From contig JALRBQ010000029.1 in the NCBI GenBank assembly GCA_023257655.1, positions 1 to 64,000 of the forward strand: 64,000 nt of DNA. The letters are read 5' to 3'. This DNA is from Pseudomonadales bacterium (lineage in GTDB: Bacteria; Pseudomonadota; Gammaproteobacteria; Pseudomonadales; Pseudohongiellaceae). A model generated the notes under the pieces. The model did no database searches, was not told where the DNA came from, and worked only from the letters and a program-made list of their open reading frames with translations. A program made the position numbers and the translations under genes. Positions 44,208 through 54,939 of this stretch are shown here, piece by piece; the stretch's first letter is position 1; each line of letters starts with the position of its first letter.

Positions 44208-45641
44208 ATGGAATGGGAAACCGTCATCGGACTCGAAGTCCACGTGCAACTCTCCACCGCATCCAAACTGTTCTCCGGGTCGGCGACGCAGTTTGGTGCC
44301 GCCCCGAATACCCAGGCCAACATCTTCGACCTCGCCCTGCCCGGCACGCTGCCGGTGCTGAATGAGTCGGCGCTGGCGATGGCCGTACGGTTCGGTCTCG
44401 CCATCGGTGCCCACATCGGCAAACGTTCGGTATTCGACCGCAAGAACTATTTCTATCCGGATCTGCCCAAGGGCTATCAGGTAAGCCAGCTCGACTTCCC
44501 GACTGTGGGCAAGGGCCAACTCACCATCACGCTGGAAGACGGTTCGGAGAAAGTCATCGGAGTCACCCGTGCCCACATGGAAGAGGATGCCGGCAAGTCC
44601 CTGCACGAAGACTTCCATGGCATGTCCGGCATTGACCTCAATCGCGCCGGCACACCGCTGCTGGAAATCGTGTCCGAGCCGGATTTGCGCAGCGCGAAAG
44701 AGGCCGTGGCTTACCTGAAGAAGCTGCACTCAATCATTCGTTATCTGGATATTTCCGATGCCATCATGGCGCAGGGCTCCATGCGCTGTGACGCCAACGT
44801 CTCCATTCGCCGCCGCGGCGAGACTGAGTTCGGCACCCGCACCGAGATCAAGAACATCAACTCATTCCGCTTCGTCGAGAAGGCGATCAACCATGAAGTG
44901 CGCCGTCAGCAGGATGTGATTGAGGACGGTGGTCGTGTCGTGCAGGAAACGCGCCTGTATGACGCCGACAGGGACGAGACCCGACCCATGCGCAGCAAGG
45001 AAGTGGCGAACGACTATCGCTATTTCCCGGAACCGGATCTGTTACCGGTCGTCATCGACGATGCCTACATCGAGGCGATTCGTGTCACACTGCCGGAGCT
45101 GCCCGATGCGCGCAAGGCGCGCTTCATCAGCGACTACAAGCTGAGCGAATATGATGCCGGCGTGCTGGTCGCCACGCGCGAGATGGCCGACTATTTCGAG
45201 CAGGTCGCGCAAGCGACCGGCGACGCCAAGCTGGCCGCAAACTGGGTCAGCCAGGACCTGCAGGGGCTGCTCAACAAGCACCACTGGGACATCACCGAGA
45301 GCCCGATTCAGGCCGATCGACTGGCAGATTTGCTGAAGCGCATCCAGGATTCTACGATCTCAGGCAAGATTGCGAAGACCGTGTTCGAGGCGATGCTTGA
45401 CGACACCGCGTCGGTGGATTCGATCATTGAGTCGAAGGGCCTGAAGCAGGTGACCGACACCGGCGAGATCGAAAAACTCGTCGAGACCGTGATCGCGGAG
45501 AATCCGGATCAGGTTCAGCAGTTCCGTGATGGCAAGGAACAGGTGATCGGGTTCCTCGTCGGTCAGGCGATGAAGCTGTCGAAAGGCAAGGCCAATCCGG
45601 CCCAGGTCAATGAATTACTGCGCGCGAAGATGGGAAGCTGA
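44208..45641 (+). CDS. gatB: Asp/Glu-tRNA amidotransferase subunit B
   Basis: A 477-residue kinase/amidotransferase subunit: [20 protein letters not shown], then [13 protein letters not shown], then [18 protein letters not shown], a C-terminal helical tail (YqeY-like) from ~residue 330. It activates the tRNA-bound Glu/Asp with ATP and transfers ammonia. Two starts compete: ATG 44202 overlaps the gatA stop but is only 1 base from AAGGAGG (44194-44200). ATG 44208 (MEWETV) has a 7-base spacing and matches the family start, so it is chosen. Confidence 0.96.
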   Translation: MEWETVIGLEVHVQLSTASKLFSGSATQFGAAPNTQANIFDLALPGTLPVLNESALAMAVRFGLAIGAHIGKRSVFDRKNYFYPDLPKGYQVSQLDFPTVGKGQLTITLEDGSEKVIGVTRAHMEEDAGKSLHEDFHGMSGIDLNRAGTPLLEIVSEPDLRSAKEAVAYLKKLHSIIRYLDISDAIMAQGSMRCDANVSIRRRGETEFGTRTEIKNINSFRFVEKAINHEVRRQQDVIEDGGRVVQETRLYDADRDETRPMRSKEVANDYRYFPEPDLLPVVIDDAYIEAIRVTLPELPDARKARFISDYKLSEYDAGVLVATREMADYFEQVAQATGDAKLAANWVSQDLQGLLNKHHWDITESPIQADRLADLLKRIQDSTISGKIAKTVFEAMLDDTASVDSIIESKGLKQVTDTGEIEKLVETVIAENPDQVQQFRDGKEQVIGFLVGQAMKLSKGKANPAQVNELLRAKMGS

Positions 45642-45643
45642 AC

Positions 45644-45967
45644 ATGAGTGAAGAGAAGAAAACCGGAGCAGCACGTACCCAACCGGAAGTCCGCGATGAG
45701 GAATGGGCGGACACGCGCCTGGCGAGCTTTCTCGATCTGGAACCACCGGCGGGTCTGCCAAAAGACTACAATGTTCTGCTAAAAGCCTATCGGGGAATGA
45801 CGGCGCCGTTGTTCGGCCGGTTTGTGAAGATTTATATTGAGGCCGGGCGGGATGTCAATGTGACTCTGGCTGATGGCACCACCTTCCTCGACCTGTTAGC
45901 CCAGCATCGCAAGGCGGGCGAATACGCCCAGCATCTGATCGACGCCGGCGCCACGCGCAGCTCCTAG
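45644..45967 (+). CDS. PA4642 family protein
   Basis: A 107-residue cytosolic protein of the PA4642 family: [20 protein letters not shown], then [20 protein letters not shown], then [20 protein letters not shown] and [14 protein letters not shown]. The ankyrin-like phrase 'EAGxDVN...[12 protein letters not shown]' is diagnostic. No function is known. It starts 2 bp after gatB and is co-transcribed; its stop overlaps the convergent helicase gene by 4 bp. Confidence 0.85.
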   Translation: MSEEKKTGAARTQPEVRDEEWADTRLASFLDLEPPAGLPKDYNVLLKAYRGMTAPLFGRFVKIYIEAGRDVNVTLADGTTFLDLLAQHRKAGEYAQHLIDAGATRSS

Positions 45968-47274
45968 CGACGCGGTCTGCCGGAACGCCCATCGCCACCG
46001 GGCCGCGGCTTCGAGCGCACATCTCCCCTGCCACCCTCAGGCGCCTTGAACCGCGAAGGTCTAGAGAAGGCCGGCGCCTTTGCCAACAGGCGTTCTTCGG
46101 GGTGAATGCACTTGAATTTCATCCCCAGCTTCGCTTCGATATCGGGCAGCATGAAAGAGTCTTCTTCACACGCGAAGCTGATCGACGTGCCATCGGCGCC
46201 GGCCCGACCCGTGCGGCCGATGCGATGCACATAGTCGTCCGCCTCTTCCGGCAGGGCATAATTGATCACATGCGTGACATCATCGATGTGCAGGCCACGA
46301 CCCGCGACGTCGGTTGCCACCAGCACCTTCAGCTTGCCTGATTTGAAATCCTCCAGCGTACGCACGCGCTTGTTCTGCGCGACTTCCCCGGACAACAGAC
46401 CACAGTTGATGCCATTGCGGTAAAGGTTGTCGGCGAGTCGCCGGACCTGGTCGCGCCGATTGCTGAACACGATGATCTTCTCGGCACCGGGCTCACTGAT
46501 GAGGTTGTACAGCAGATTGTATTTGTCGGCAGTGGTGACGAGATAGACGATCTGTTCTACCGTTTCGGCAGCGACGTGCTCGGGCTCAATCTCCACCATG
46601 ATGGGGTCCATCGCCCAACGGCTGCCGAGTTCGATAATCTCCGGTGTAAACGTGGCGCTGAACAGCAGCGTCTGCCGGCAATCCTTCTTCGGTGTGCGGG
46701 ACACGACCGAGCGCACCTGGGGAATAAAGCCCATATCCAGCATGCGGTCCGCCTCGTCGAGCACCAGCAGCTCGATCAGGCCGAGATAGAGATTGTCGTT
46801 CTGTACAAAATCTAACAAGCGTCCGGGGGTGGCGACGACGATGTCTACCGGCTTCGCATCCAGCGCCTTGTTTTGTTTGGTGTAGTCCTCACCGCCGACG
46901 AGGGTGACTGTGTGCAGATCCGTAAATTCGGTCAGCAGCGCCGCATCGCTGGCGATCTGGATCGCGAGTTCACGGGTCGGCGCGATGATGAGTGCACGCG
47001 GTTCTGCCAGATAGCGTTCTTCCTGGATCGGATTGCTAAGCAGGTCGTTGATGATCGTGATCAGGAAGGCAGCGGTCGTGCCCGTGCCAGTCTGGGCCTT
47101 ACCAGTGACATCGTGACCGGCCAGCGTGTGTACCAGGCTCTGCGCCTGGATCGGGGTGCAGTATTTAAAGCCCAGCTTGTTGATCGCATCCCGCAGGGGT
47201 TTATGCAGGTCGAAACTGTCGAAGGACAGCAGTGGTGCTTTTGTCGCTTTGGCGTCTGCTACTTCTGAATCCAT
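45964..47274 (-). CDS. rhlB: DEAD-box RNA helicase (RhlB-like) with altered Walker A
   Basis: A 436-residue helicase with Q motif ([10 protein letters not shown]), motif Ia PTRELA, motif [10 protein letters not shown], motif III FSATF, motif [11 protein letters not shown] and motif [12 protein letters not shown]. The C-terminal basic Arg/Gly tail (~residues 395-436) fits RhlB, which works with RNase E in mRNA decay. The Walker A reads [11 protein letters not shown]: the codon ACG places Thr where nearly all DEAD-box proteins have Lys. The rest of the protein looks intact. Confidence 0.88.
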   Translation of the reverse strand: MDSEVADAKATKAPLLSFDSFDLHKPLRDAINKLGFKYCTPIQAQSLVHTLAGHDVTGKAQTGTGTTAAFLITIINDLLSNPIQEERYLAEPRALIIAPTRELAIQIASDAALLTEFTDLHTVTLVGGEDYTKQNKALDAKPVDIVVATPGRLLDFVQNDNLYLGLIELLVLDEADRMLDMGFIPQVRSVVSRTPKKDCRQTLLFSATFTPEIIELGSRWAMDPIMVEIEPEHVAAETVEQIVYLVTTADKYNLLYNLISEPGAEKIIVFSNRRDQVRRLADNLYRNGINCGLLSGEVAQNKRVRTLEDFKSGKLKVLVATDVAGRGLHIDDVTHVINYALPEEADDYVHRIGRTGRAGADGTSISFACEEDSFMLPDIEAKLGMKFKCIHPEERLLAKAPAFSRPSRFKAPEGGRGDVRSKPRPGGDGRSGRPRR

Positions 47275-47351
47275 AGGGTTCGAACTACCGAGTACTGCGT
47301 GAACTTAAGGGTTATCGAGCGCCCGCATCATAGCCGTATGTGCCGGACACT

Positions 47352-48095
47352 TCAATTGCCGCAGGCCGGGCAAGCCGGATCGCGGGGCAGTTTCATCTCG
47401 CGCCACTGCATGCTGGTGGCATCGAGTAGCAACAACCGGCCAGCCAGCGTTTGGCCGATGCCGCTCAGGAGTTTGATGGTCTCCATCGCCTGTACCGAGC
47501 CAATGATGCCGACGAGTGGTGCCATGACACCGTTTTGGGAACAACTGGTCAGCGCATCATCACCTTCAGTATAGAGGCACTGGTAACAGGGGCTGGCGGG
47601 GTTACGACTGTCGAATACGGCAACCTGGCCCTCCATGCGGATGGCGGCACCGGAAACCAGTGGCTTGCGCGCCTGCACGCAACTGCGATTGATGGCGAAG
47701 CGGGCAGTGAAATTGTCTGTCGCGTCCACGACCACATCGGCAGCAGCGACGGCACTGTCCAGTTCGGCGCCAGCCAGGCGACTGGTGAGCGCGGTGATTT
47801 TCACGTCGGGATTCAGGCCCAGCAGCGTCTCCTGTACTGAGCTCACCTTCACCTTGCCGAGGTCCTTCTGACCGTGTCCGATCTGGCGCTGCAGGTTGGT
47901 CAATTCCACGGTGTCGTCATCGGCGATGATGAGATGCCCAACCCCGGCAGCCGCCAGATACATCGCCGCCGGACAGCCGAGTCCACCCATGCCGACGATC
48001 AACACAGTGGCATCCACAAGCCGCTGCTGGCCGGCGATGTCCATCTCCGGCAACATGATCTGGCGACTGAATCTCAGCAATTGTTCATCATTCAT
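47352..48095 (-). CDS. moeB: MoeB/ThiF-type adenylyltransferase
   Basis: A 247-residue E1-like enzyme that adenylates the C-terminal Gly of a sulfur-carrier protein (MoaD or ThiS). ATP motif GMGGLGCPAAMYLAAAG, then VELTNLQRQIGHG, and paired zinc Cys motifs CYQCLY and CPACGN. As in Pseudomonas, it lies after prmC. The start overlaps the prmC stop by 8 bp. It could serve molybdopterin synthase or thiamine synthesis; sequence alone does not separate them. Confidence 0.92.
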   Translation of the reverse strand: MNDEQLLRFSRQIMLPEMDIAGQQRLVDATVLIVGMGGLGCPAAMYLAAAGVGHLIIADDDTVELTNLQRQIGHGQKDLGKVKVSSVQETLLGLNPDVKITALTSRLAGAELDSAVAAADVVVDATDNFTARFAINRSCVQARKPLVSGAAIRMEGQVAVFDSRNPASPCYQCLYTEGDDALTSCSQNGVMAPLVGIIGSVQAMETIKLLSGIGQTLAGRLLLLDATSMQWREMKLPRDPACPACGN

Positions 48096-48957
48096 TCACA
48101 GTATCCACTTCCCGTGCACCTATCCATTGACCGAATGTTATACGTTCGTGACCACCATGATCCTGTGCGCTGGCAACCTGCTCATAACCGAGACGCGTCA
48201 TCAAGGCGCGCATTGCCGGCGCCTGGGTATAGCCGTGCTCGACAAGCAACCAGCCACCGGGTTTGAGAACCTGGCGACTCTGCCGCGCGATCGCCCACAA
48301 GTCGCCAAATCCTTCCTCGCCGGCGACGAGCGCTTCAGTTGGCTCGAAGCGCAGGTCGCCCTCGCCCAGATGGGGATCGTCGAGGGCGATGTAGGGCGGA
48401 TTCGCCACCACGAAATCGAATTGCGATGCTGCCAGTGGCTCACACCACGAGCCCTCCCGAAACGCGATGTTCGCCACACCGAGTCGCTGCGCATTGGCCC
48501 GGGCTACAGCCAGCGCCGCCTCGCTTCGATCCACCGCCGTTACTGTACTTCTCGGCAGTTCCCGCGCCAGCGCGAGGGCGATGGCGCCACTGCCGGTGCC
48601 AAGATCGGCCAGACTGGGTGCGGCGACATCAGCCGCCAGCGCCAGCGTGGTCTCTACCAGCAATTCCGTCTCCGGACGCGGGATCAGGACGGCGGGGTTG
48701 ACCATGACCTCGAAATCCCAAAAAGCCCGACGCCCTAACAGATAGGCGATCGGCTCTCCTGCCTGGCGGCGTGTCACCAGATTCTGATAGCGCTCGAGCT
48801 GTGCCGGCGGGACTTCCCTTTCGGGCCAGGCAAGCAGGGTTTCGCGCCGGGTCTGCAAGGCCTCGGTCAGCAGCAGTTCTGCCTCCAGCCGCCCGCTCTC
48901 GTACGTCGTCAGCGCATGGCTGGCCGCGGTCAACGCCTGTTTGATCGTGGTGACCAC
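48088..48957 (-). CDS. prmC: Peptide chain release factor N5-glutamine methyltransferase
   Basis: A 289-residue SAM-dependent methyltransferase that methylates the Gln of the GGQ motif of release factors. The substrate motif NPPY is in FVVANPPYIALDDP and the SAM loop in LADLGTGSGAIALAL. Helical N-terminal domain residues 1-~85. The start is GTG at 48957, 11 bp after the prfA stop, so the enzyme is made beside its own substrate's gene. Confidence 0.96.
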   Translation of the reverse strand: MVTTIKQALTAASHALTTYESGRLEAELLLTEALQTRRETLLAWPEREVPPAQLERYQNLVTRRQAGEPIAYLLGRRAFWDFEVMVNPAVLIPRPETELLVETTLALAADVAAPSLADLGTGSGAIALALARELPRSTVTAVDRSEAALAVARANAQRLGVANIAFREGSWCEPLAASQFDFVVANPPYIALDDPHLGEGDLRFEPTEALVAGEEGFGDLWAIARQSRQVLKPGGWLLVEHGYTQAPAMRALMTRLGYEQVASAQDHGGHERITFGQWIGAREVDTVNE

Positions 48958-48968
48958 GGCGACGGTGC

Positions 48969-50057
48969 CTAGTCTTCGGCGGCAAGCCCTGCGAGCAGGT
49001 CTGCCTGGTATTCGTTGATTAGCGGCTGAATCACGGCACCCAGATCGCCATTCATGATTTCGGACAGGTTATACAGGGTCAGCTTGATGCGATGATCGGT
49101 GACCCGGCCCTGGGGATAATTGTAGGTGCGAATTTTCTCCGAACGATCGCCGCTACCGACGAGCTTCCGCCGCGTGTCTGATTCTTCCTTGTGCTGTGCC
49201 TGTTGAGCGGCATCGAGCAGCTTGGCTGCCAGCAGGGACATCGCTCGCGCCCGGTTCTTGTGCTGTGAACGCTCGTCCTGACACTCGACGACAATGCCAG
49301 TCGGCAAATGCGTCAGGCGAATCGCCGAGTCTGTCTTGTTCACGTGCTGCCCACCGGCGCCGGAGGAGCGGTAGGTGTCGACGCGCAAATCAGCCTTGTT
49401 GATTTCGATGGCGCCGACTTCCTCGGGTTCCGGCATGACCGCCACCGTGCAGGCGGAGGTGTGGATGCGACCCTGGGTCTCGGTCTCCGGCACGCGCTGC
49501 ACCCGATGGGCACCGGACTCGAACTTCAGCCGTTCGTACACATTGTCGCCCTCGACACGGGCGATGATTTCCTTGTAGCCACCGTGCTCACCCGGTCGTT
49601 CGTTGACGATCTCGATGCGCCAGCGCTGCAGTTCGGCGTATCGGGAATACATGCGGAACAGATCGCCGGAAAAGATAGCCGCCTCATCACCACCTGTTCC
49701 GGCGCGTATTTCGAGGTACACATTGAGGCGGTCGTTGGAATCTTTCGGCAGTAACAGCTTTTGCAGGTCCAACTCCAGCTGTTCCAGCTTCGCGGTGGCC
49801 GAGTGATATTCGTCATCGGCCATGGCGCGAATGTCAGGATCGCTGTCTTTCTGCATCTCCTTGGCCTGAACCAGATCGTCGCTCACCTGCAGAAACTGGT
49901 TGTAGTTCTTGACTACCTGTTCCAACTCAGCATATTCCTTGGACAGGTCGCGGAAGCGCTCCTGGTCGCTGATGATTTCGGCATCGCTGAGCAGGGCCTC
50001 GAGCTCGGCGAAGCGGTCTTTCAGGTTATCGAGCTTTGTGCGTATAGACTCTTTCAT
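48969..50057 (-). CDS. prfA: Peptide chain release factor 1
   Basis: A 362-residue class I release factor reading UAA and UAG. It carries the GGQ loop [20 protein letters not shown] near residue 230 and the RF1 N-terminal coiled coil. The codon-recognition P-x-T-type loop falls in [18 protein letters not shown]. It lies 21 bp after hemA in the classical hemA-prfA-prmC order. The amber codon in the cassette gene at 9312 would be read by this factor. Confidence 0.97.
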   Translation of the reverse strand: MKESIRTKLDNLKDRFAELEALLSDAEIISDQERFRDLSKEYAELEQVVKNYNQFLQVSDDLVQAKEMQKDSDPDIRAMADDEYHSATAKLEQLELDLQKLLLPKDSNDRLNVYLEIRAGTGGDEAAIFSGDLFRMYSRYAELQRWRIEIVNERPGEHGGYKEIIARVEGDNVYERLKFESGAHRVQRVPETETQGRIHTSACTVAVMPEPEEVGAIEINKADLRVDTYRSSGAGGQHVNKTDSAIRLTHLPTGIVVECQDERSQHKNRARAMSLLAAKLLDAAQQAQHKEESDTRRKLVGSGDRSEKIRTYNYPQGRVTDHRIKLTLYNLSEIMNGDLGAVIQPLINEYQADLLAGLAAED

Positions 50058-50078
50058 GAAGGTTTCGGCGTGTGTGTC

Positions 50079-51389
50079 TCAGGACCCGATTTCGTCATCG
50101 AGTTCAAACAGTTCCTGTGTTAATACCAACAACTCATCCCTGCCTTCCGCACTCGCCTTCTTCAGCTGTACGCTCGGTGAATGAATCAACTTCTGGGTGA
50201 TACCCCGGGCCAGCGCAGTCAGCACCGCCTCAGCCGGTTCGCCCTTCTCCAGCGCCTTGATCGCGCGCTGCAATTCCTGATCCCGGATTGCATCAGCCTT
50301 GTCACGGAAGGCCCGCAGAGTCGAGACGGCGTTCAGCGAGCGCAGGTGTTTCAGGTAATCTTCTATACCGCGTTCGATGATGGAATTGGCCTGGCCCGCC
50401 GCCTGCTCGCGACTCTTGACACTGTCCTCGATGACTTCGCTGATGTCATCGATACTGTATAAGTAGGCGTCTGCAATCTCCCCCACCTCGGCCTCGATGT
50501 CCCGTGGCACGGCGAGGTCGACGAGTAACATCGGCTTGTGTTTACGCTTCTTCAGCGCACGTTCAACCGCGCCTTTGCCCAGCAACGGTAACTGGCTGTT
50601 GGTAGACGACACGACGATGTCAGCGTGCACGAGCTGGTCAGGGATATCCGACAGCAGGGCACCATGTCCGCCAAACTTTGCTGCCAGCTCCAGCGCGTTG
50701 TCCAGCGTGCGATTGGCGACAACGATGCGGGTCACCCCCTTCTCCACCATGTGGCGCGCGACCAGTTCAATGGTGCGACCGGCACCGATCAGCAAAATGC
50801 TGAGCGACTCAAGATGGGAAAAGATGCGCTCTGCCAGGGCGACGGCGGCATAGGCTACCGAGACGGGATTCTCACCGATGGCAGTGTCAGTTCGCACTTC
50901 TTTGGCTATCGAGAATGCTCCTTGAAAGGCGCGACCCAATTCGGCGCCGACTAACTGCAAATCCTTGGACATCGAATAGGCAGACTTGATCTGACCGAGA
51001 ATCTGCGGCTCACCCAACACCATGGAGTCGAGCCCGCAGGCGACACGCATCAGGTGCCGTACCACATCTTCGTTGCCATGACTGTAGACGCAAGCCAGTA
51101 ATTGTTCCCGGGGCAAGCCGTGGAATTCGGCCATCCAGTCGACGATGATTTGCTGCTGGGTATCCAGGGTAGTCGCCGGACTGATATCGCCATCGGCCTT
51201 TGCCGACTCGACGAAGTCACAATAGATTTCCGTGCGATTGCAGGTCGAGACGATCACCACTTCCTCGACACCCGCCAGAGCCGAGAGTTGTTTGAGGGCA
51301 TCGGTCACGATTTCCGGCGGGAACGCGACACGCTCACGCATATCGATTGCCGCCGTCGTGTGATTTAGACCTACCAGTGCCAGTGCCAT
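50079..51389 (-). CDS. hemA: Glutamyl-tRNA reductase
   Basis: A 436-residue enzyme reducing Glu-tRNA to glutamate-1-semialdehyde, the first committed step of tetrapyrrole synthesis. Catalytic Cys50 lies in IVSTCNRTEIY. The NADPH domain has ILLIGAGRTIELVARHMVEKG, and the C-terminal dimerisation helices are present. An N-terminal lysine pair that tags some HemA proteins for Lon/ClpAP is not seen. Head gene of the hemA operon, divergent from the TPR lipoprotein gene. Confidence 0.96.
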   Translation of the reverse strand: MALALVGLNHTTAAIDMRERVAFPPEIVTDALKQLSALAGVEEVVIVSTCNRTEIYCDFVESAKADGDISPATTLDTQQQIIVDWMAEFHGLPREQLLACVYSHGNEDVVRHLMRVACGLDSMVLGEPQILGQIKSAYSMSKDLQLVGAELGRAFQGAFSIAKEVRTDTAIGENPVSVAYAAVALAERIFSHLESLSILLIGAGRTIELVARHMVEKGVTRIVVANRTLDNALELAAKFGGHGALLSDIPDQLVHADIVVSSTNSQLPLLGKGAVERALKKRKHKPMLLVDLAVPRDIEAEVGEIADAYLYSIDDISEVIEDSVKSREQAAGQANSIIERGIEDYLKHLRSLNAVSTLRAFRDKADAIRDQELQRAIKALEKGEPAEAVLTALARGITQKLIHSPSVQLKKASAEGRDELLVLTQELFELDDEIGS

Positions 51390-51618
51390 TAATGTCCTGC
51401 GCCGCCCAACCTACCGGGAAAAAGCTCGATATCTTACTAAAATTCTGCCCCGGTTCCCATTAGAGACTGATTTTACGGGAATTCCCGGGAAACTCCCCGG
51501 CAGTGCTGCAAGGGGCTGCCCGCACGGACGGTCCATTCCATGACAGCAAGCTCGGTCGGTGCCGATGCCGCCTCCCAAACAAGCTGTTACAATGCAGCCT
51601 CGCCAATCAGGATCAGGA

Positions 51619-53373
51619 ATGATGCGCTATCTAGCCAGTTTACTTACGAGTCTCGCCGTAGGGCTGACCTTACAGTCCTGCGCCACAGTCACAGACAGCC
51701 CAGAACCACCTGCTGCCCCCACCCCGACAGTGGCCGAGACTGCACCGACACCGCCTCCTGCTCCGGAACCGATCGAATACGGCAATTTCACCGAAGAACA
51801 ACTCTATCAGGCCATCATCAGCGAACTCAGCGCCCAGCGTGGGCAGATTCCCGAGGCTGGCCAGGGCTATTTCGAACTCGCCTTCTCCACCCGGGATCTC
51901 GGCATCATCCAGCGTGCCGTACAGTTTGCCTCGATCAACAACGATCTCAATGGTCTGTTGCAACTGGGTCTGCTGTGGGCCGAGGTTGCCCCGGAAGATC
52001 CGCAACCCCATCTGCTGCTCAGCTTTCAATTCATCGAGAGCGGTGATTTCCAGCAGGCGCTCTCCCATATGTCGCGGGTTATTGATCTTGGCGGTCGCAT
52101 CGACTTCTCCGTGCTGTCGAATCGTACCGGTCGTCTCACTCCGCAGGCCCGCGCCGGCTTGATCGCGAACCTGCAGGAGTTGAGTCAGGAATATCCGCAT
52201 GAAGTTTCGATCTCTACAACACTCGTGCGCCTGCTGGCCCAGAACCAGCAATACGCTGAGGCACTCGCCGAGCTGCAGAAGATTCAGCAGCAGCAACCGA
52301 ACGATGCCGCCATGTTCTTGCTGGAAGCCCAGTTGCATCAGAGCATGGATCAGGTCGCTCTGGCCTTGCGCACACTGCGCACTGGCACGCGCCAGTTTCC
52401 CGATGACCGCAATCTGCGATTCAATTACGCCCGCGTCCTGATCCAGAATGACGATTATCCCGGCGCCCAGGAGCAATTCCGCATTCTGGTGGAACAGGAT
52501 CCGCGGGACTGGGAAACCCTGTACTCCATTGCCCTGCTCGACATCGAGATGAAGAACTACGACGACGCCGCGCGGTCCTTGCAGCGTCTGGTGGGTGTCG
52601 ACCAGCGCGCCGATGAGAGCCAGTTCTATCTCGGCTACATCTACGAACAGCAGGGGCGACTCGAAGAGGCGATCGATCACTATCGCCAGGTGCGCATCGG
52701 CACCCAGAATTTCCTTGCTGCCCAGCAACAGGCCACGCGCTTCTCCATCCAGCTTGGTCAATTGCAGGATGCCCACCAATGGCTTAGCCGACTGTCACGG
52801 GGCCAACCGCGGCTGGACGTGTTGTTTACTACCATTGAGTCTGGTGCCTTGTTGCAGGCCGGCTACAGTAACGAGGCGAAGCAGCTGCTGGACACCGCGC
52901 TGAACCGCTATCCGAACGAAGTGGACCTGCTGTTCGCCCGCGTGCTGTATTTCGATTCCCTCGGTGATCAAGCCGGCTCCGAGCAGGACCTGCGCCAGAT
53001 TATCCTGATGCAACCGGAGGACGCCCGTGCGCTCAACCACCTCGGCTACATGCTGGCAGACCAGACCGAGCGCTATGAAGAGGCACTGGATTTGCTGGAG
53101 CGGGCCACGGCGGCCGATCCCGAAGACCCGGCCATCATGGACAGTCTGGGCTGGGCCCAGTACAAACTCGGCCGTTATGACGAGGCGCTGGAAAATCTGC
53201 GCCGCGCCTTCGCCCTGTTTCCCGACCATGAGGTTGCTTCCCATCTCGGTGAGGTACTCTGGATGATGGGCCGCCACGAAGAGGCTAGCACCGTCTGGAA
53301 AAACGCACTGGAAGAGCGGCCAGACAGCGAACTGATCAGGGCCGTCATCGAACGCTTCCAGCCGGCCTCATGA
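51619..53373 (+). CDS. TPR repeat lipoprotein upstream of lolB
   Basis: A 584-residue predicted lipoprotein (lipobox LQSC near residue 20) with a Pro/Thr/Ala-rich spacer and about 12 tetratricopeptide repeats. Clear ones are FYLGYIYEQQGRLEEAIDHY and LNHLGYMLADQTERYEEALD. The orthologous gene (PA4667 type) sits in the same place upstream of lolB in Pseudomonas. The function is unknown, and it may be an outer-membrane assembly scaffold. The ATG at 51619 is preferred for the AGGA six bases upstream. Its stop overlaps the lolB start (ATGA). Confidence 0.85.
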   Translation: MMRYLASLLTSLAVGLTLQSCATVTDSPEPPAAPTPTVAETAPTPPPAPEPIEYGNFTEEQLYQAIISELSAQRGQIPEAGQGYFELAFSTRDLGIIQRAVQFASINNDLNGLLQLGLLWAEVAPEDPQPHLLLSFQFIESGDFQQALSHMSRVIDLGGRIDFSVLSNRTGRLTPQARAGLIANLQELSQEYPHEVSISTTLVRLLAQNQQYAEALAELQKIQQQQPNDAAMFLLEAQLHQSMDQVALALRTLRTGTRQFPDDRNLRFNYARVLIQNDDYPGAQEQFRILVEQDPRDWETLYSIALLDIEMKNYDDAARSLQRLVGVDQRADESQFYLGYIYEQQGRLEEAIDHYRQVRIGTQNFLAAQQQATRFSIQLGQLQDAHQWLSRLSRGQPRLDVLFTTIESGALLQAGYSNEAKQLLDTALNRYPNEVDLLFARVLYFDSLGDQAGSEQDLRQIILMQPEDARALNHLGYMLADQTERYEEALDLLERATAADPEDPAIMDSLGWAQYKLGRYDEALENLRRAFALFPDHEVASHLGEVLWMMGRHEEASTVWKNALEERPDSELIRAVIERFQPAS

Positions 53374-54017
53374 CCCGATTCCTGTTTCCTTTTATAGGTC
53401 CGCGCCTATTCGGGGCGCGCCTGCCGCTGTGCGTGTGTCTCTGTAGCCAGCTCCTGAACTGCACAGGCATCACCGCCCCGCCCGCGGAATCCAACAGCGA
53501 CTGGGTAGCCCAACGCACCCGACTGCAGGCACTCGACCAGTGGGAGCTGCGGGGCCGGGTCGATGTTCGCTACGACAACGATTCCCATACCCCCCGCATC
53601 CAGTGGCAGCAGCAAGACCAGGAGTACCGGATTCGTCTGTGGGGCTCTTTCAATGCCGGCAATACCCTCATCAATGGCCGTCCCGGGCATGTCACGATGG
53701 AACAGGATGGCCAGGTCATCGATGCCACCAGTCCCGAAGCCCTGATACTGGAGCAGTTGGGTTACGAGCTGCCGGTGTCCTACCTCGAGTTCTGGGTGCG
53801 GGGACTGCCCTCCCCCGAATCCCGCGCCGAGCTCGAATTTAACGCGCTGAACCAGCTGAGTCGGCTGCAGCAGGCGGGCTGGACGGTGTCATATTCCGAC
53901 CCCCGGCTCTATGGCGATGTAGCCCTGCCTGCACGTCTGGAAGTGACTCGCCCTGAGAACGATATTCGCCTGCGCTTCATCGGGCTTAACTGGACGCTGG
54001 GCAGCGCGGCCAACTGA
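53370..54017 (+). CDS. lolB: Outer-membrane lipoprotein insertion factor LolB
   Basis: A 215-residue lipoprotein (lipobox LLNC, Cys near residue 27) that accepts lipoproteins from LolA and inserts them in the outer membrane. LolB signatures are LDQWELRGRVDVRYDN, then VSYLEFWVRGLPSPES and the C-terminal DIRLRFIGLNWTL. The start overlaps the TPR gene stop by 4 bp and ispE begins 9 bp after its stop. Confidence 0.92.
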   Translation: MTRFLFPFIGPRLFGARLPLCVCLCSQLLNCTGITAPPAESNSDWVAQRTRLQALDQWELRGRVDVRYDNDSHTPRIQWQQQDQEYRIRLWGSFNAGNTLINGRPGHVTMEQDGQVIDATSPEALILEQLGYELPVSYLEFWVRGLPSPESRAELEFNALNQLSRLQQAGWTVSYSDPRLYGDVALPARLEVTRPENDIRLRFIGLNWTLGSAAN

Positions 54018-54026
54018 GCGAATCCC

Positions 54027-54887
54027 ATGAGCCGCCCCACGCTAACACTCCTCGCTCCGGCCAAACTCAATCTGTTTCTGCATGTCACCGGGCGCCGGTT
54101 GGACGGCTACCACGAGCTGCAGACCGTGTTTCAGTTGCTGGACTACGGCGACCTGCTGCACTGCTCTCTGAGTGAACACGCCGATTTCGAATTGCACCTC
54201 GACACACGCTGTCTTTCCCAGCCGGTCCCCCTGGAAGCCAACCTGATTCGCAAAGCCCATGATTGCCTGCGGGCACGGGCGCAGCGCCCCCTGCCCGGTG
54301 TCCGCCTGGCACTGGAGAAACGGCTACCTGCTGGCGGCGGGCTGGGCGGCGGCAGCGCCGATGCGGCGATGACCTTGCTGGCGCTGGACCGGCTGTGGGG
54401 ACTGGATCTGGGCACGCAGGAACTGAGCCGCCTCGGGGCACAACTGGGTGCCGATGTCCCCTTGTTTATCGGGGGTCACTCGGCATGGGCGGAGGGCATT
54501 GGTGAACGTCTCCAGCCCCTGCAATTACCCCCGCGCTGGTATGTCGTCATCACCCCTTCGGTAGCCGTGTCCACAGCAGAGATTTTTTGCCACGAAGATT
54601 TGACACGGAACACTCCAGCCATCAAAATGGCCGACTTTCTGGCAGGCGGGGTCCGCAATGACTGTGAATCGGTCACTTGCAGGCTGTACCCTGAGGTCGA
54701 AAACAGCCTGAATTGGCTGCGTCAATTCGCCGATGCCAGAATGACGGGAACCGGCTCCAGCGTGTTTGCCGCCTTCGAAGACGAAGCATCGGCACGACAG
54801 ATCCTGGCAGATTTGCCTGACGACTGGCACGGATTCGTCGCCCGGGGCATTGATGCATTGCCACATGCAGCTCCGGTTGAGCAGTAG
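54027..54887 (+). CDS. ispE: 4-diphosphocytidyl-2-C-methyl-D-erythritol kinase
   Basis: A 286-residue GHMP kinase of the MEP isoprenoid pathway. N-terminal LLAPAKLNLFLHVTGRRLDG, ATP loop LPAGGGLGGGSADAAMTL near residues 99-117, and C-terminal RMTGTGSSVFAAFED are diagnostic. The lolB-ispE-tRNA-prs order is the conserved Pseudomonas-type arrangement. Cytosolic. Confidence 0.96.
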   Translation: MSRPTLTLLAPAKLNLFLHVTGRRLDGYHELQTVFQLLDYGDLLHCSLSEHADFELHLDTRCLSQPVPLEANLIRKAHDCLRARAQRPLPGVRLALEKRLPAGGGLGGGSADAAMTLLALDRLWGLDLGTQELSRLGAQLGADVPLFIGGHSAWAEGIGERLQPLQLPPRWYVVITPSVAVSTAEIFCHEDLTRNTPAIKMADFLAGGVRNDCESVTCRLYPEVENSLNWLRQFADARMTGTGSSVFAAFEDEASARQILADLPDDWHGFVARGIDALPHAAPVEQ

Positions 54888-54939
54888 GAACAGCCAGCAA
54901 GAACAGACAGAAAAGACACAAGAAGAGTGACAAGTTCGT

